From the NCBI GenBank assembly GCA_023246195.1, contig JAHFIW010000012.1, positions 1-36,407 on the forward strand: a stretch of DNA of 36,407 nucleotides, given 5' to 3'. A model generated the notes under the pieces. The model ran no database searches and had not been told where the DNA came from. It saw nothing but the letters and a program-made list of their open reading frames with translations. How positions within the stretch are numbered: the stretch's first letter is position 1; each line of letters opens with the position of its first letter. Positions 23,771 to 32,183 of the stretch are shown piece by piece. A program made the translations under genes and the position numbers. This DNA is from a bacterium. Its GTDB lineage: Bacteria > Patescibacteriota > Patescibacteriia > SG8-24.

Positions 23771-25444
23771 TTATTTTGGCGTGAGGTCGGTTCGCCTGAA
23801 CTCGTAAAGGGTCTGTTCGCCGTAGGCCTTCACCGCCACCGGCACGAGCATCTGCGGGGCCAACTTCACGTCGCGCAAATAGGCAAAGTCCTTGTCGGGC
23901 AACGTCAGTCCCAGGTAAAACAGGCCGTCCGCGTGCAACGCCAGCCTGTGCAGCGAGCCGTAGGTGACCTCGGAACGGAGCGGCACGATGACGTGACGCT
24001 CGGGGAACAGGTACTTGTCATCGAAGTCCGTCACGATAATCGCCTTTTGCGGAGTGATGCTGATGACGTCTTCGGCGATGTTGACGTTGGTCTTGATGGA
24101 GTCGCGCACGGACAGCAATCCTTCGCCATGCGAGAAGAATACCATGTATCCCGACGCCGTACCGATCAGCACGACAGCAGCCGCCATGGCCGCGTTACGC
24201 CACTTTTCTGCCAACCTCCCGCCGAAGGTGACGAGCAGCCATGCGACGGGAACGGTCGAGAATACCGCCACGGGAAGCCAGTACCGCAGATACGACGAGC
24301 CGATGGTCACGGCGTTCGGGTCCGGATTGTCCTGCACGACATAACTGCCGTAGAAGAACAGCAGCCAGACAGTCACGGCGGCGGTCGCAAGCGCGAAGGT
24401 CTTCACGTCAGCACGGTCGGTTTCGGATCGCTTTTTGCGCGCGATGACGTACGCCGCGATTCCCCCGACGGCCAGCAGCGACCACCACCAGAAAAAGGCG
24501 ATGCCGTAGGTCCACGCATTGCCGAGCGCGACGCGCGGAGCGAAGCCCAGCGGGAAAAGATACGGACGAAGCGGACCGAGCAGCGCGTTCCCCTGACCGT
24601 GCGTGGCCGTGCCCGCAGAGATCACCGAAACGCCCGCGCCGTAGCCGGTGGCCAGCGGGCTGCCGTAGACCGAACTGTTCAGCGCGAGGAACGGCGCAAA
24701 ACCGACGAGGGCAATCGACGCGAAGACGATCAGCCTCCCCCATGGCGTGCGGCGCGGAAACGCGAGCGCGGCGACGGCGATGCCGATGATCAGCCAGTAT
24801 GCCTCGGACGTGCGCGTTGCCAGCGCCATGGCCATCAGGATGCCGGCGATGGCGGCATCCGCAGCGCGCAGGATCCGATGCCCTTCACTGCCGCTCTTCT
24901 CGACCATCGCCTTGAACGGGGCGGCAAAAAAGAAATATGCGGAAAAAATCACCAAGCTGCAGAACAGCACGTTCGGCTGCATCGTGCGCGAAGCTTCGTA
25001 CCACCAAGCCGGCTGCACCAGCAGCAGCGCGCCGGCCACCAATCCCATGCGCCTGCCAAATTTGACGGTCATCAGCGCACCCCAGGCGAGCGCCGCCAGT
25101 ACGCCGAAAATCGGGGTAAGAAAAGGGATTGCCGCCGTACCGATCACTTGGCCGATGCCGCCGAAAAACACGGGCAGCCCCAAAAATCCTCCGGGCACCA
25201 GGAAGGCATCGACGACGCGGACGCTGCGCGGATGCAGCAGCCCGCCCGTGGGAATGCTCATGTCGTCGAACGCCCACAGCCGCGAGGAATCGGCGTACAG
25301 CTTGCTGAAGAAGAAGTTGGAAGCCTCGTCGGGCGAACTGTATTTTGCCGGCACGGTCGCCGGCAGGAACGAGTAGACGGCGATGAAGCTCATACACAGC
25401 AGCAACGCGCCGACAGGGATCAGGAAACGGGAAAGTGTTTTCAT
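23771..25444 (-). CDS. Polytopic membrane protein, probable GT-C-fold glycosyltransferase
   Basis: A 557-residue protein with about ten to twelve membrane helices and a C-terminal soluble part of about 110 residues. After the first helix there is an acidic motif in the first external loop (SSPDEASNFFF), the position where GT-C enzymes carry the catalytic Asp/Glu. A conserved-looking WWYEASRTMQPNVLF segment and later TRTSEAYWL follow, as in PMT/ArnT-like and related proteins that use polyprenyl-phosphate sugars. It follows the CDP-alcohol phosphatidyltransferase by 7 bases. Exact donor and acceptor cannot be deduced. Confidence 0.65.
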   Translation of the reverse strand: MKTLSRFLIPVGALLLCMSFIAVYSFLPATVPAKYSSPDEASNFFFSKLYADSSRLWAFDDMSIPTGGLLHPRSVRVVDAFLVPGGFLGLPVFFGGIGQVIGTAAIPFLTPIFGVLAALAWGALMTVKFGRRMGLVAGALLLVQPAWWYEASRTMQPNVLFCSLVIFSAYFFFAAPFKAMVEKSGSEGHRILRAADAAIAGILMAMALATRTSEAYWLIIGIAVAALAFPRRTPWGRLIVFASIALVGFAPFLALNSSVYGSPLATGYGAGVSVISAGTATHGQGNALLGPLRPYLFPLGFAPRVALGNAWTYGIAFFWWWSLLAVGGIAAYVIARKKRSETDRADVKTFALATAAVTVWLLFFYGSYVVQDNPDPNAVTIGSSYLRYWLPVAVFSTVPVAWLLVTFGGRLAEKWRNAAMAAAVVLIGTASGYMVFFSHGEGLLSVRDSIKTNVNIAEDVISITPQKAIIVTDFDDKYLFPERHVIVPLRSEVTYGSLHRLALHADGLFYLGLTLPDKDFAYLRDVKLAPQMLVPVAVKAYGEQTLYEFRRTDLTPK

Positions 25445-25451
25445 GGCAACG

Positions 25452-26039
25452 TCAGAACATTCGTGAAAAAATGCTGATGATGGCGAAGATCAACGCGAGC
25501 GAAAGCGTTCCCGTGGAAAGATTGACGAACAAGTCGACCTTCGACCACAGGGCGATGAGCAGCAGCATGACACCGACGACTTCAGACACCATCTTGATCT
25601 TGCCCCAGACGTTGGCAGGTTCGATCTTGCCCTGCAGCCGTCGGTACCAGCCTGCGGCGATCATAAAGGCCTCGACGCCCAAGAGCGCCATGCCGAGTTC
25701 GAAATTGACATGATTGAGCACGACGACGAACAGCACCGAACCGATGAGCAGCTTATCGACCACCGGGTCGTAGACGATGCCCCACTCCGTGATCTGCCCG
25801 CGAGTGCGCGCCAGAGCTCCGTCAAACCAATCGGTCAGCGAGACTGCCAGGAACAACGACACGCCGATGCCGTAGCGCTCGATTGCCAGATAATACAAGA
25901 CCGCGGGAATCAGCAAAAGACGAAGGACCGTGAGGTGGTTCGGATGCACCCACTTTGGAAAAAGCGGCGCAAGTACCGCCCGGAACAGGCGGTCGGTCGG
26001 ATGCAGGACGATATTGGCGTTCCAACGGTCTCCATTCAT
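25452..26039 (-). CDS. CDP-alcohol phosphatidyltransferase family protein (PgsA-like)
   Basis: An integral membrane enzyme that transfers a phosphatidyl or similar group from a CDP-lipid to an alcohol. The 195-residue protein contains the full signature D-x2-D-G-x2-A-R-x8-G-x3-D-x3-D, seen as DWFDGALARTRGQITEWG and then IVYDPVVDK. Six hydrophobic segments surround it. An HPNHLTVLRLLLIP segment near the N-terminus is also typical. The size fits PgsA (phosphatidylglycerophosphate synthase) and phosphatidylinositol-phosphate synthase alike; the alcohol is not decidable. It is the first gene of the minus-strand operon, and the ATG at 26039 is separated by 24 bases from the divergent start. Confidence 0.92.
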   Translation of the reverse strand: MNGDRWNANIVLHPTDRLFRAVLAPLFPKWVHPNHLTVLRLLLIPAVLYYLAIERYGIGVSLFLAVSLTDWFDGALARTRGQITEWGIVYDPVVDKLLIGSVLFVVVLNHVNFELGMALLGVEAFMIAAGWYRRLQGKIEPANVWGKIKMVSEVVGVMLLLIALWSKVDLFVNLSTGTLSLALIFAIISIFSRMF

Positions 26040-26046
26040 ACGTTTG

Positions 26047-26055
26047 TGCTACACT
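26047..26055 (+). promoter_or_regulatory. Extended -10 promoter element of the 729-residue GT-C-like gene
   Basis: TGC followed by TACACT lies in the 24-base divergent gap. The -10 ends 8 bases before the ATG at 26064, so the transcript would start within a few bases of the codon. No -35 is evident, as is common with extended -10 promoters. Confidence 0.45.
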
Positions 26056-26063
26056 TACCGACG

Positions 26064-28253
26064 ATGTCAACGCGTCTACACCTACAGCATACCGCCTTTT
26101 CCCTCGTAATCACAGCGGCAGCCGTGAGTTCGCTGCTTCTGCCGTGGAGTTTTGGCGTGCGCGCCGCGATAGCGTTGGTGTTCTTCTTGGGCACCGGTTT
26201 CATTGCCGGCAAAGGCCTGTTTGCCGACGAGCCGCAGTTCTGGAGGACCTTTTTGGGCACGCTTTCCGTCTTGGCGCTGACGATGGCCGTGGGCAGCGCC
26301 GTGTACTACCTGCACAGGCTGGACACCGCCTCCGTGGCACTGGTGCTGCTGGTGGACGCCTTCGTTGCCGGCCTCTGCTGCGCCCGGACCGCGCAACGGC
26401 GGAAAAAAATCTTTAATGCCACGCCGTCAGTTACCCCGTCGGACACTGCCCCTGCCCCGACCAAAAAAGTCTGGCTGATCGTCCGCGCCGTGACGGGAAC
26501 GCTGCTGGCAGGGATCGCCATCGCCCTCATCGCATACGGCTTCTTCATGCTCGCGGGCGCGGCTACCGGCACTTCCATCCGTTCTCCCTGGGACGTGGTG
26601 CCGAGGATGTTCTTCATCACCTTCTTCTTCGCGGCGGCAGCGACGTTGGCCGCTTCTGCCGGCGGACTTGCGCCGAAGACGTCGCTGCTGGCGGCCGCCG
26701 GACTGGCACTGCTCGCCGCCAGCGTCGCCACGACGGTCTACTCGGTGGGATTCGGCTTTGACCCGTTCATCCATCGGGCTACGGAGGCCACCATTTTCCG
26801 CGACGGGTTCATTTCGCCCAAGCCGCCGTACTACCTCGGCCAATACGCGCTCGTCACCATCATCGCCAAGCTGCTCGGCGGCAGCGTGAACGCCATCGAC
26901 GCATGGCTCGTTCCCGCGGCCTTCAGCCTGCTGATTCCCTGCGCCTACTGGGGACTGCGCAAGGCCTTCTCTTTTCCGCCGTCCGCCTCGGCCGCCGCAG
27001 CGCTCTCAATTTTGCTGCTGCCGCTGGATTCGTTCGCCGTCACCACGCCGCAAGGCGTCGCCAACGTCGTCTTCCTGATGACCGCCTTCCTGGCGCTGCC
27101 TGCCGTCACCAAAGGCGCGTTCCCCCGCTCCGTGCTGTTCCTGTTCGCCGCCGCGGCCGCCTCGATTCATCCCATTGCCGGCATTCCGTTGCTGATTTTT
27201 GCCGCGCTGGTGGCGCTGCTGTCTTCGTACGAACGGCGAAGGACCTTGCATAAGGTCGCCTTGGCTGTAGCCGTGATGATCGTGGCTTTGGTCGGCGCAG
27301 TCGCGCTCCCCGCCACCTTCATGCTCAACTCCCTGCACTCCGGCGCGGGCGTCACCCTGGATGCCGACACGTTGCGTTCGCCGACCGCCCTGATCGAAAC
27401 GCTGCAAGCGGCCCCGGTCATCACGCGACAGTTCTCGGCAATTTACGACTTCGTCTATTCATGGAAGGCCTGGCGTGACACCGTCATCGTCCTGCTGGCG
27501 CTGCTCGGCGTCTTCGTGGCGCGCAAAAAGACCAAGACGGGCTTCGTCTACCTGGTGAGCGGCCTAGTGCTGGCTTCCAACTACGTCCTGCTCAAATCGG
27601 TAGTGCAATTCCCCTTCCTGATCGCCTACGAACGCTCCAACTATGCCGATCGCCTCTGGGAACTGACGCTGTTCGTCCTCGCCCCGATGGCCGTGACCGC
27701 CGTCGCCGCGATATTCTCACGCGCGGGCAAGCACGTGCCTTCCGTACGGGTGGTCATCGCGCTGCTGCTTGCCGCGTTGCTCACCAGCTCGGCCTACCTC
27801 GCCTATCCGCGCCGAGACAAATACGAAAACAGCCGAGGATGGTCCACCGACAGTTCCGACATCAGTGCCGTGCGCAGCATCGAAAAGGACGCCGCCGGCA
27901 CGCCCTACGTGGTACTGGCCAATCAGTCCGTGTCGGCTGCCGCGGTCAGGGAGTTCGGATTCCCGAAGTACTTCGCCTCGAAGGATGCGGCGCACCCGTC
28001 GCCGATCTTCTACTATCCGATTCCCACCGGCGACCCGCTCTATCAGATATTCCTCGACACTAACGCGGCGCTGGGCCGACGTGAAGCGGTGCGAAAAGCG
28101 ATGGACTTGGCTGGAGTACACACGGCCTACTACGTGGTCTCTTACTACTGGTGGCACGCGCAGGAAATCATTTTGACGGCAAAAAGAAACGCCGACGCTT
28201 CGTGGAGCGTCAGCGACGAGGATTACGTGTTCAAGTACGTGAGGACGAAGTGA
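26064..28253 (+). CDS. Large polytopic membrane protein, probable GT-C-fold glycosyltransferase
   Basis: A 729-residue protein with about thirteen or more membrane helices and an extracytoplasmic C-terminal domain of about 170 residues (from the YPRRDKYENSRGW region, residues near 580). In the first large external loop there is GFDPFIHRATEATIFRDG (near residue 230), followed by PPYYLGQYALV. A DPxxH motif of this type recalls the first acidic motif of STT3/AglB-like oligosaccharyltransferases and other GT-C enzymes. The frame is open upstream to 25710, but that would overlap the divergent gene, so the ATG at 26064 is used. It is divergent from the eight-gene operon and convergent with the GT4 gene. 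Donor and acceptor are unknown. Confidence 0.65.
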   Translation: MSTRLHLQHTAFSLVITAAAVSSLLLPWSFGVRAAIALVFFLGTGFIAGKGLFADEPQFWRTFLGTLSVLALTMAVGSAVYYLHRLDTASVALVLLVDAFVAGLCCARTAQRRKKIFNATPSVTPSDTAPAPTKKVWLIVRAVTGTLLAGIAIALIAYGFFMLAGAATGTSIRSPWDVVPRMFFITFFFAAAATLAASAGGLAPKTSLLAAAGLALLAASVATTVYSVGFGFDPFIHRATEATIFRDGFISPKPPYYLGQYALVTIIAKLLGGSVNAIDAWLVPAAFSLLIPCAYWGLRKAFSFPPSASAAAALSILLLPLDSFAVTTPQGVANVVFLMTAFLALPAVTKGAFPRSVLFLFAAAAASIHPIAGIPLLIFAALVALLSSYERRRTLHKVALAVAVMIVALVGAVALPATFMLNSLHSGAGVTLDADTLRSPTALIETLQAAPVITRQFSAIYDFVYSWKAWRDTVIVLLALLGVFVARKKTKTGFVYLVSGLVLASNYVLLKSVVQFPFLIAYERSNYADRLWELTLFVLAPMAVTAVAAIFSRAGKHVPSVRVVIALLLAALLTSSAYLAYPRRDKYENSRGWSTDSSDISAVRSIEKDAAGTPYVVLANQSVSAAAVREFGFPKYFASKDAAHPSPIFYYPIPTGDPLYQIFLDTNAALGRREAVRKAMDLAGVHTAYYVVSYYWWHAQEIILTAKRNADASWSVSDEDYVFKYVRTK

Positions 28254-28262
28254 GACTTGCGG

Positions 28263-28309
28263 TAGCGCGTATCGGACGGGGCCGTCAGGGGCTCACCCCA
28301 CGCGCGCTA
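28263..28309. terminator. Possible three-way-junction hairpin between convergent genes
   Basis: Outer arms TAGCGCG (28263-28269) and CGCGCTA (28303-28309) enclose two small hairpins, GACG-GGGC-CGTC and GGGG-CTCA-CCCC. It lies between the stops of the convergent genes but has no T-tract in either direction, so a terminator role is uncertain. Confidence 0.25.
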
Positions 28310-29545
28310 TGCGGCCGCGTAGATGTCGTTGAGCGCTTTTAGGTGCGCGTGCATCGTATGCGCGGATGCCCAGTCGCGTGCAGCGCGCGAAAGGGCTGAC
28401 CAGTCTTTGCTGAACGCCGCTCGCCTGAGCGCTTCGGCACAGGCTTCGACGTTGCCGGCCTCAAACAAAAATCCGGTTTCGCCTTCGTGAACCAGTTCGG
28501 GGATGCCTCCGGAAATTGCCGCGACGACGGGCGTTCCTCGGCTGAAGGATTCCAGGATGACGGTGGGCTGATTCTCGATGACCGTGGACGGCACCGCCAA
28601 AAATGATGCGCGGTCGTATGCGGCAGTGAGCGCCGCTCCGACGAGTTTGCCCGAGAATGACACGCCGTGGATGTCGGCGCACCTTTCTCGCAGCGAGCGT
28701 TCCTCGACGCCGGTACCGACGAACTCAAGCGTGGCGCCGTGCGTCGCGTTCAGGTTGGCTTTTTCCCAAGCTTCAGCGAGAACGTAGACGCCTTTGTGCT
28801 TTTCGATTTGGCCGACGAACAAAAAGCGCGGTGACGTACCTGCGGCTCTCGGCTTGTCGCTCGGCGTCGGTGCGGGATTGGTAATGACGACCTTGCGAGA
28901 GCTGCGGAAAAAACCATGACGGTCATGAAGCGAGCGCAGGAATGCCGAGGGAAAGATGACCGTGTCAGGCGAACCCATCAGCGTGCGCATGATGCGGACG
29001 TAGACGGACTGCGCCGCCTTGGCCGACGAAAAATCTCCGCGCCGGATTCCTCCGGTAATGTGCGGCAACAGCCCGGAAGGATGCAGCAACTGCACGTCAT
29101 GCACCGTGTGCACGTGACGCAACAGACGAGCGGCGCCCGTCTGCACGCGCCGACGCGCCGAGCGGCGGATGGCCGACGGTATCATGAACCCGAGCCCCAT
29201 CAGGTTGTGCGTATGCACCGCATCGGGCCGTTCCGTTTCAAGAATCCCCGCAAAAATACGGGCGCTGGCCCCGTTAAAGATGTCGATAAGATGCCAAAGC
29301 AGCCGCGTAAAAACGCGATGCGCATGATCGTCAGAATAGAAATAAAGATTGGGCGGAACATAGCGAACGACGCGAGGATGTGCACCGGTTCCTCGCCCGT
29401 CGACCCCGTCGGCCTTACGGGTTCCGTGCACCACTACGACGTCATGCCCCGAAGCAGCCAAGGCGAGAGCCTCCGCTTCCACGATACGCTCTGCCCCGCC
29501 TCGCGCATTCTTCCCGTACAAATTGGAAACGAAAAGGATCTTCAT
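28307..29545 (-). CDS. Glycosyltransferase family 4 (GT-B fold)
   Basis: A 412-residue cytoplasmic or membrane-associated sugar transferase. The N-terminal Rossmann half starts KILFVSNLYGKNARGGAERI, the Gly-rich acceptor loop of GT4. The C-terminal half has RFLFVGQIEKHKGVYVLAEAW and the donor-site motif with the E-x7-E pattern, seen in IENQPTVILESFSRGTPVV followed by GGIPELVHEGETGFLF. It is the last gene of the glycan operon and overlaps the upstream GT4 gene by 4 bases (ATGA), which suggests coupled translation and successive action. Donor sugar is unknown; dTDP-rhamnose, UDP- or GDP-sugars are all possible. Confidence 0.92.
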   Translation of the reverse strand: MKILFVSNLYGKNARGGAERIVEAEALALAASGHDVVVVHGTRKADGVDGRGTGAHPRVVRYVPPNLYFYSDDHAHRVFTRLLWHLIDIFNGASARIFAGILETERPDAVHTHNLMGLGFMIPSAIRRSARRRVQTGAARLLRHVHTVHDVQLLHPSGLLPHITGGIRRGDFSSAKAAQSVYVRIMRTLMGSPDTVIFPSAFLRSLHDRHGFFRSSRKVVITNPAPTPSDKPRAAGTSPRFLFVGQIEKHKGVYVLAEAWEKANLNATHGATLEFVGTGVEERSLRERCADIHGVSFSGKLVGAALTAAYDRASFLAVPSTVIENQPTVILESFSRGTPVVAAISGGIPELVHEGETGFLFEAGNVEACAEALRRAAFSKDWSALSRAARDWASAHTMHAHLKALNDIYAAA

Positions 29546-30699
29546 GCCAGTGCGTGGTCAGTCAAAATCTTGCGCCACCGTTCAGGGCGCCGTGCCAACG
29601 AGTATTCCGCCGCGGCCATGGCACAGCCCGCCGCACCAAGCGTCTTACGCAGCTCCTCGCTGGCGAGAATGCCGGAAAGCGCGGCAACGAGCATCGGAAC
29701 GGAACCGGCCGTCGTCAGCCTGCCGGTGATTCCCTCTCGCACCACCGTGCGCACGCCGGGCAGATCGCTGGCAACCACGGGGATGCCGCAGGCGGCGGCT
29801 TCCAAAGCGGCGATGCCAAACGCCTCGGAACGATCAGCGGAAGGGAACGCGAAGACGTCACCCAGGCGATGATGATCGGGAAGCTCCGAGTCGGAAACGT
29901 TGCCGGCGAAGGTGACGCGATCCCTCACGCCCAACGACCGCGCCCGTTCCTCGAAGGAAGCGCGAAGATTGCCGTCGCCGACGATGACCGCGTGCACTCC
30001 GGCCAAGGCCGGATCGGCCAAGGCCGAAAGCAGCGACGGTACGCCCTTAAAGTAGTGCGGCGTATCGAGCCCGCCGACGAAGGTGATTACTTTGGTGCCG
30101 GGCGCGATGCCGTACTGACGCAGCAGGGCTTCGGACTTCGGTGCCGGCCTGAAGCGCGACACGTCGACCGAAGGCGGCAGCTCGCAAAAACGCGCGGGCC
30201 GTTCCTTCATGAGCGGACCGACCGCGCCGTGCAGGCAGTAGTCCTTGGTGGTGGCGATGACCGCGTCAGCCGAACGGATGATGCGGGGCATCATCAGGCG
30301 CGCATGCGCGGCGATGAACGGCTTGAGCGCCCCCGAACCTTCCACGTCCATGTGATAGACGATCGCGAATTTCCCCTTCGCTCCCGACTTCTTTGAGAGC
30401 CACAGCGGTTCCGCGCCGCCAAAAAACGGATACTGCAAAATCGTCAGGTCATAGTCGCGTAACAGCCCGCCGACCGACGGAACGAACGCGCCATGACCGA
30501 TCCGCATCCACGGCTTCAGTCGATGCACGACGTAAGGAAGCGGCGCGCCTTCCGGCGCAGCGCCATCCCCCGTCAGCGCGAACACGTGCACCTCAAAGCC
30601 GAGCGCGGCCAACGCGGCCGCGTCCTGTGCCGCAACGGTGCCCATGCCGCCGCGATACGGCGGAAACGCGGGAGTGACGATGGCGATGCGCTTGCCCAT
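29542..30699 (-). CDS. Glycosyltransferase family 4 (GT-B fold)
   Basis: A 385-residue enzyme from the ATG at 30699. The acceptor half starts RIAIVTPAFPPYRGGMGTVA. The central linker has a SVDVSRFRP segment, after which KVITFVGGLDTPHYFKGVPSL begins the donor half. The donor-site motif is visible as SEAFGIAALEAAACGIPVV and then DLPGVRTVVREGITG. This pattern resembles PimB- or mannosyltransferase-like GT4 enzymes, but the sugar cannot be fixed. The frame stays open to 30810, overlapping the GT2 gene, and that extension is not used. It starts 2 bases after the GT2 stop and overlaps the next GT4 by 4 bases. Confidence 0.93.
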   Translation of the reverse strand: MGKRIAIVTPAFPPYRGGMGTVAAQDAAALAALGFEVHVFALTGDGAAPEGAPLPYVVHRLKPWMRIGHGAFVPSVGGLLRDYDLTILQYPFFGGAEPLWLSKKSGAKGKFAIVYHMDVEGSGALKPFIAAHARLMMPRIIRSADAVIATTKDYCLHGAVGPLMKERPARFCELPPSVDVSRFRPAPKSEALLRQYGIAPGTKVITFVGGLDTPHYFKGVPSLLSALADPALAGVHAVIVGDGNLRASFEERARSLGVRDRVTFAGNVSDSELPDHHRLGDVFAFPSADRSEAFGIAALEAAACGIPVVASDLPGVRTVVREGITGRLTTAGSVPMLVAALSGILASEELRKTLGAAGCAMAAAEYSLARRPERWRKILTDHALA

Positions 30700-30701
30700 G
30701 T

Positions 30702-31769
30702 TCAGACGATGAGATTCCTGATGACCGACCATGTGAGCGTCATCAGCGGATTGGCGACGTACCGCGTAAAAGGTCCGGCGACCTCCTGATAGCTGATAGT
30801 CGAGCGCCACAGACTCACGATCTTGCGGTCCCCGACCGTACGCAATCTGGCAACCTCGCGTCGCTCACGGGCCAACAGGCGCCATGTCGAGGCGTGGAAG
30901 AAGTACGCATACGAGCGCAGCTTCTCCTTCCACCATCCCGAGCGGACCGCCGAGAGCAGCAACCCCGCCTCCGAAACCAGCAGGAACGGCGCCAGCACCG
31001 CCAGCGACCGCACGCGCAAATTCTTCAGGAACACGAAGTAGCGATTGCGCTCCATGAAATAGTACTTGGAGATGCTGCGCGAGAACTCATACTTGTGGTA
31101 CACGACCGACTCCGGGGCAAGCACGTTCCTATGACCGGCAAGCCTGATGCGCCATCCCAGATCCAGGTCCTCGTGATACATGAACAGCTCTTCATCGAGC
31201 AGTCCGATCTTCTTCAGCAGCGCGCAACGAAACAGCACGCCGGCACCGGAGCCATAGGCGATTTCGCGAGTCTTCCCGACCAGCTCCCTGCGCACGTCTT
31301 CTGCCTTACGGCGATAGTCCGAACAATATCCGAAACCGAGAAAATGAACCGCGTTGCCCGTGCTGTTCACCGACGCCTTGTCCGGAGAGAGCAGCAGCAG
31401 CGACTGCACGGAACCGATTCGCGCGTCGTGCTTCGCTGCCGCTACCGCCTCGATCAAAAAGTTCGGCGTTATTTCCGTATCATGATTCAAAAGATAGACG
31501 AACTCCGCCCCGCGTTCCATTGCCATGCGAATGCCGAGATTGTTGCCGCCCGCAAACCCGAGATTCTTCGGCGACAGGTGCAGTTCGGCAAACGGGTACG
31601 CCTGCATCATCTGCACCGTCGCGTCGGTGGAGGCGTTTTCGATCACGATGATGTCGACGTCGAGTCCGGTCCGATCAAGTCGCGAAAGGCTCTCGAAGCA
31701 ATCCGGAATGAATCGCGCCGAGTTATAAGTGACGATGATAATGGCGACTTTTGTGAGCTGCTCGGACAT
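30702..31769 (-). CDS. Glycosyltransferase family 2, rhamnosyltransferase-like (WbbL/RfbF type)
   Basis: A 355-residue GT-A enzyme from the ATG at 31769. Motifs run IIIVTYNSARFIPDCFESL (nucleotide-binding strand), ENASTDAT, GFAGGNNLGIRMAM and then LLNHDTEI, which carries the DxD-like acidic residue at the metal site. Further on are YGSGAGVLFR and LLDEELFMYHEDLDLGWR, where the ED region holds the catalytic base. This combination is typical of dTDP-L-rhamnose-dependent WbbL-like transferases. Because the window also encodes a complete rmlABCD pathway, dTDP-rhamnose is a plausible donor. A C-terminal region of about 100 residues contains one or two hydrophobic or amphipathic helices that could anchor it to the membrane. 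Confidence 0.9.
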   Translation of the reverse strand: MSEQLTKVAIIIVTYNSARFIPDCFESLSRLDRTGLDVDIIVIENASTDATVQMMQAYPFAELHLSPKNLGFAGGNNLGIRMAMERGAEFVYLLNHDTEITPNFLIEAVAAAKHDARIGSVQSLLLLSPDKASVNSTGNAVHFLGFGYCSDYRRKAEDVRRELVGKTREIAYGSGAGVLFRCALLKKIGLLDEELFMYHEDLDLGWRIRLAGHRNVLAPESVVYHKYEFSRSISKYYFMERNRYFVFLKNLRVRSLAVLAPFLLVSEAGLLLSAVRSGWWKEKLRSYAYFFHASTWRLLARERREVARLRTVGDRKIVSLWRSTISYQEVAGPFTRYVANPLMTLTWSVIRNLIV

Positions 31770-31823
31770 AAGCGGTGTGTATCGGGAAGGAACGGAGTCG
31801 TAACGACACGCTCCGAGCACGTC

Positions 31824-32174
31824 CTACTTCTTCTCCTGCGCGCGTCCTTCCGTCCGCTGGGCGATGCTCACCGTGCGGACCAACGAGGAAATGTCGCGCT
31901 CCATCTTTTCGAGCCGCAGAAAAAGCCGAAACACTAACGCGAACAGCGCGATGACGGAAAGGTAGATGACCGCATCGACGCCGCGGCCCACGCCGAGCAT
32001 GCCGGCGAACAGCGTCGCGACCTCGGGACGGAGCACGAGGACGGCGGCGCCGATCCACAAGGAGCTCCACAAAAAGGCGTCGCGCCTCGGCACCGTGCCC
32101 TGGCTCGCGCGCTTCCAGGTGAGCGCGAGAGCGACCGCGAAGATGGCAACGAGGATGACCTGAATCAGCATCAC
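31824..32174 (-). CDS. DUF2304-like small membrane protein
   Basis: A 116-residue protein with three hydrophobic segments (about residues 3-20, 36-52 and 64-85) and a charged C-terminal helix, ERDISSLVRTVSIAQ, that looks coiled-coil prone. The layout, size and the RLEKMERDISSLVR tail match the DUF2304 family, which is commonly found next to polyprenyl-phosphate glycosyltransferases. That pairing is repeated here: it follows the GT2 gene by 9 bases. Two consecutive Met codons (32174 and 32171) make the start ambiguous by one residue. Function is not established; an accessory role for the adjacent GT2 is inferred. Confidence 0.7.
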   Translation of the reverse strand: MMLIQVILVAIFAVALALTWKRASQGTVPRRDAFLWSSLWIGAAVLVLRPEVATLFAGMLGVGRGVDAVIYLSVIALFALVFRLFLRLEKMERDISSLVRTVSIAQRTEGRAQEKK

Positions 32175-32183
32175 GGTAAGCGG

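Noticed and set aside
23933-25477. A 514-codon open frame antisense to the GT-C-like gene
   Set aside because: The product is an Arg/Gln/His-rich low-complexity translation typical of antisense shadows, while the minus strand encodes a convincing polytopic membrane protein.
25710-26063. N-terminal extension of the 729-residue GT-C-like protein
   Set aside because: The extension lies antisense to the CDP-alcohol phosphatidyltransferase gene and reads as a charged non-membrane segment. The ATG at 26064, just after an extended -10, is better.
26066-26071. TTGACA on the minus strand as -35 for the eight-gene operon
   Set aside because: It lies in the divergent coding region, and the hexamer 17 bases downstream (ACAAAC) is a poor -10. 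A promoter is expected here, but I cannot place it.
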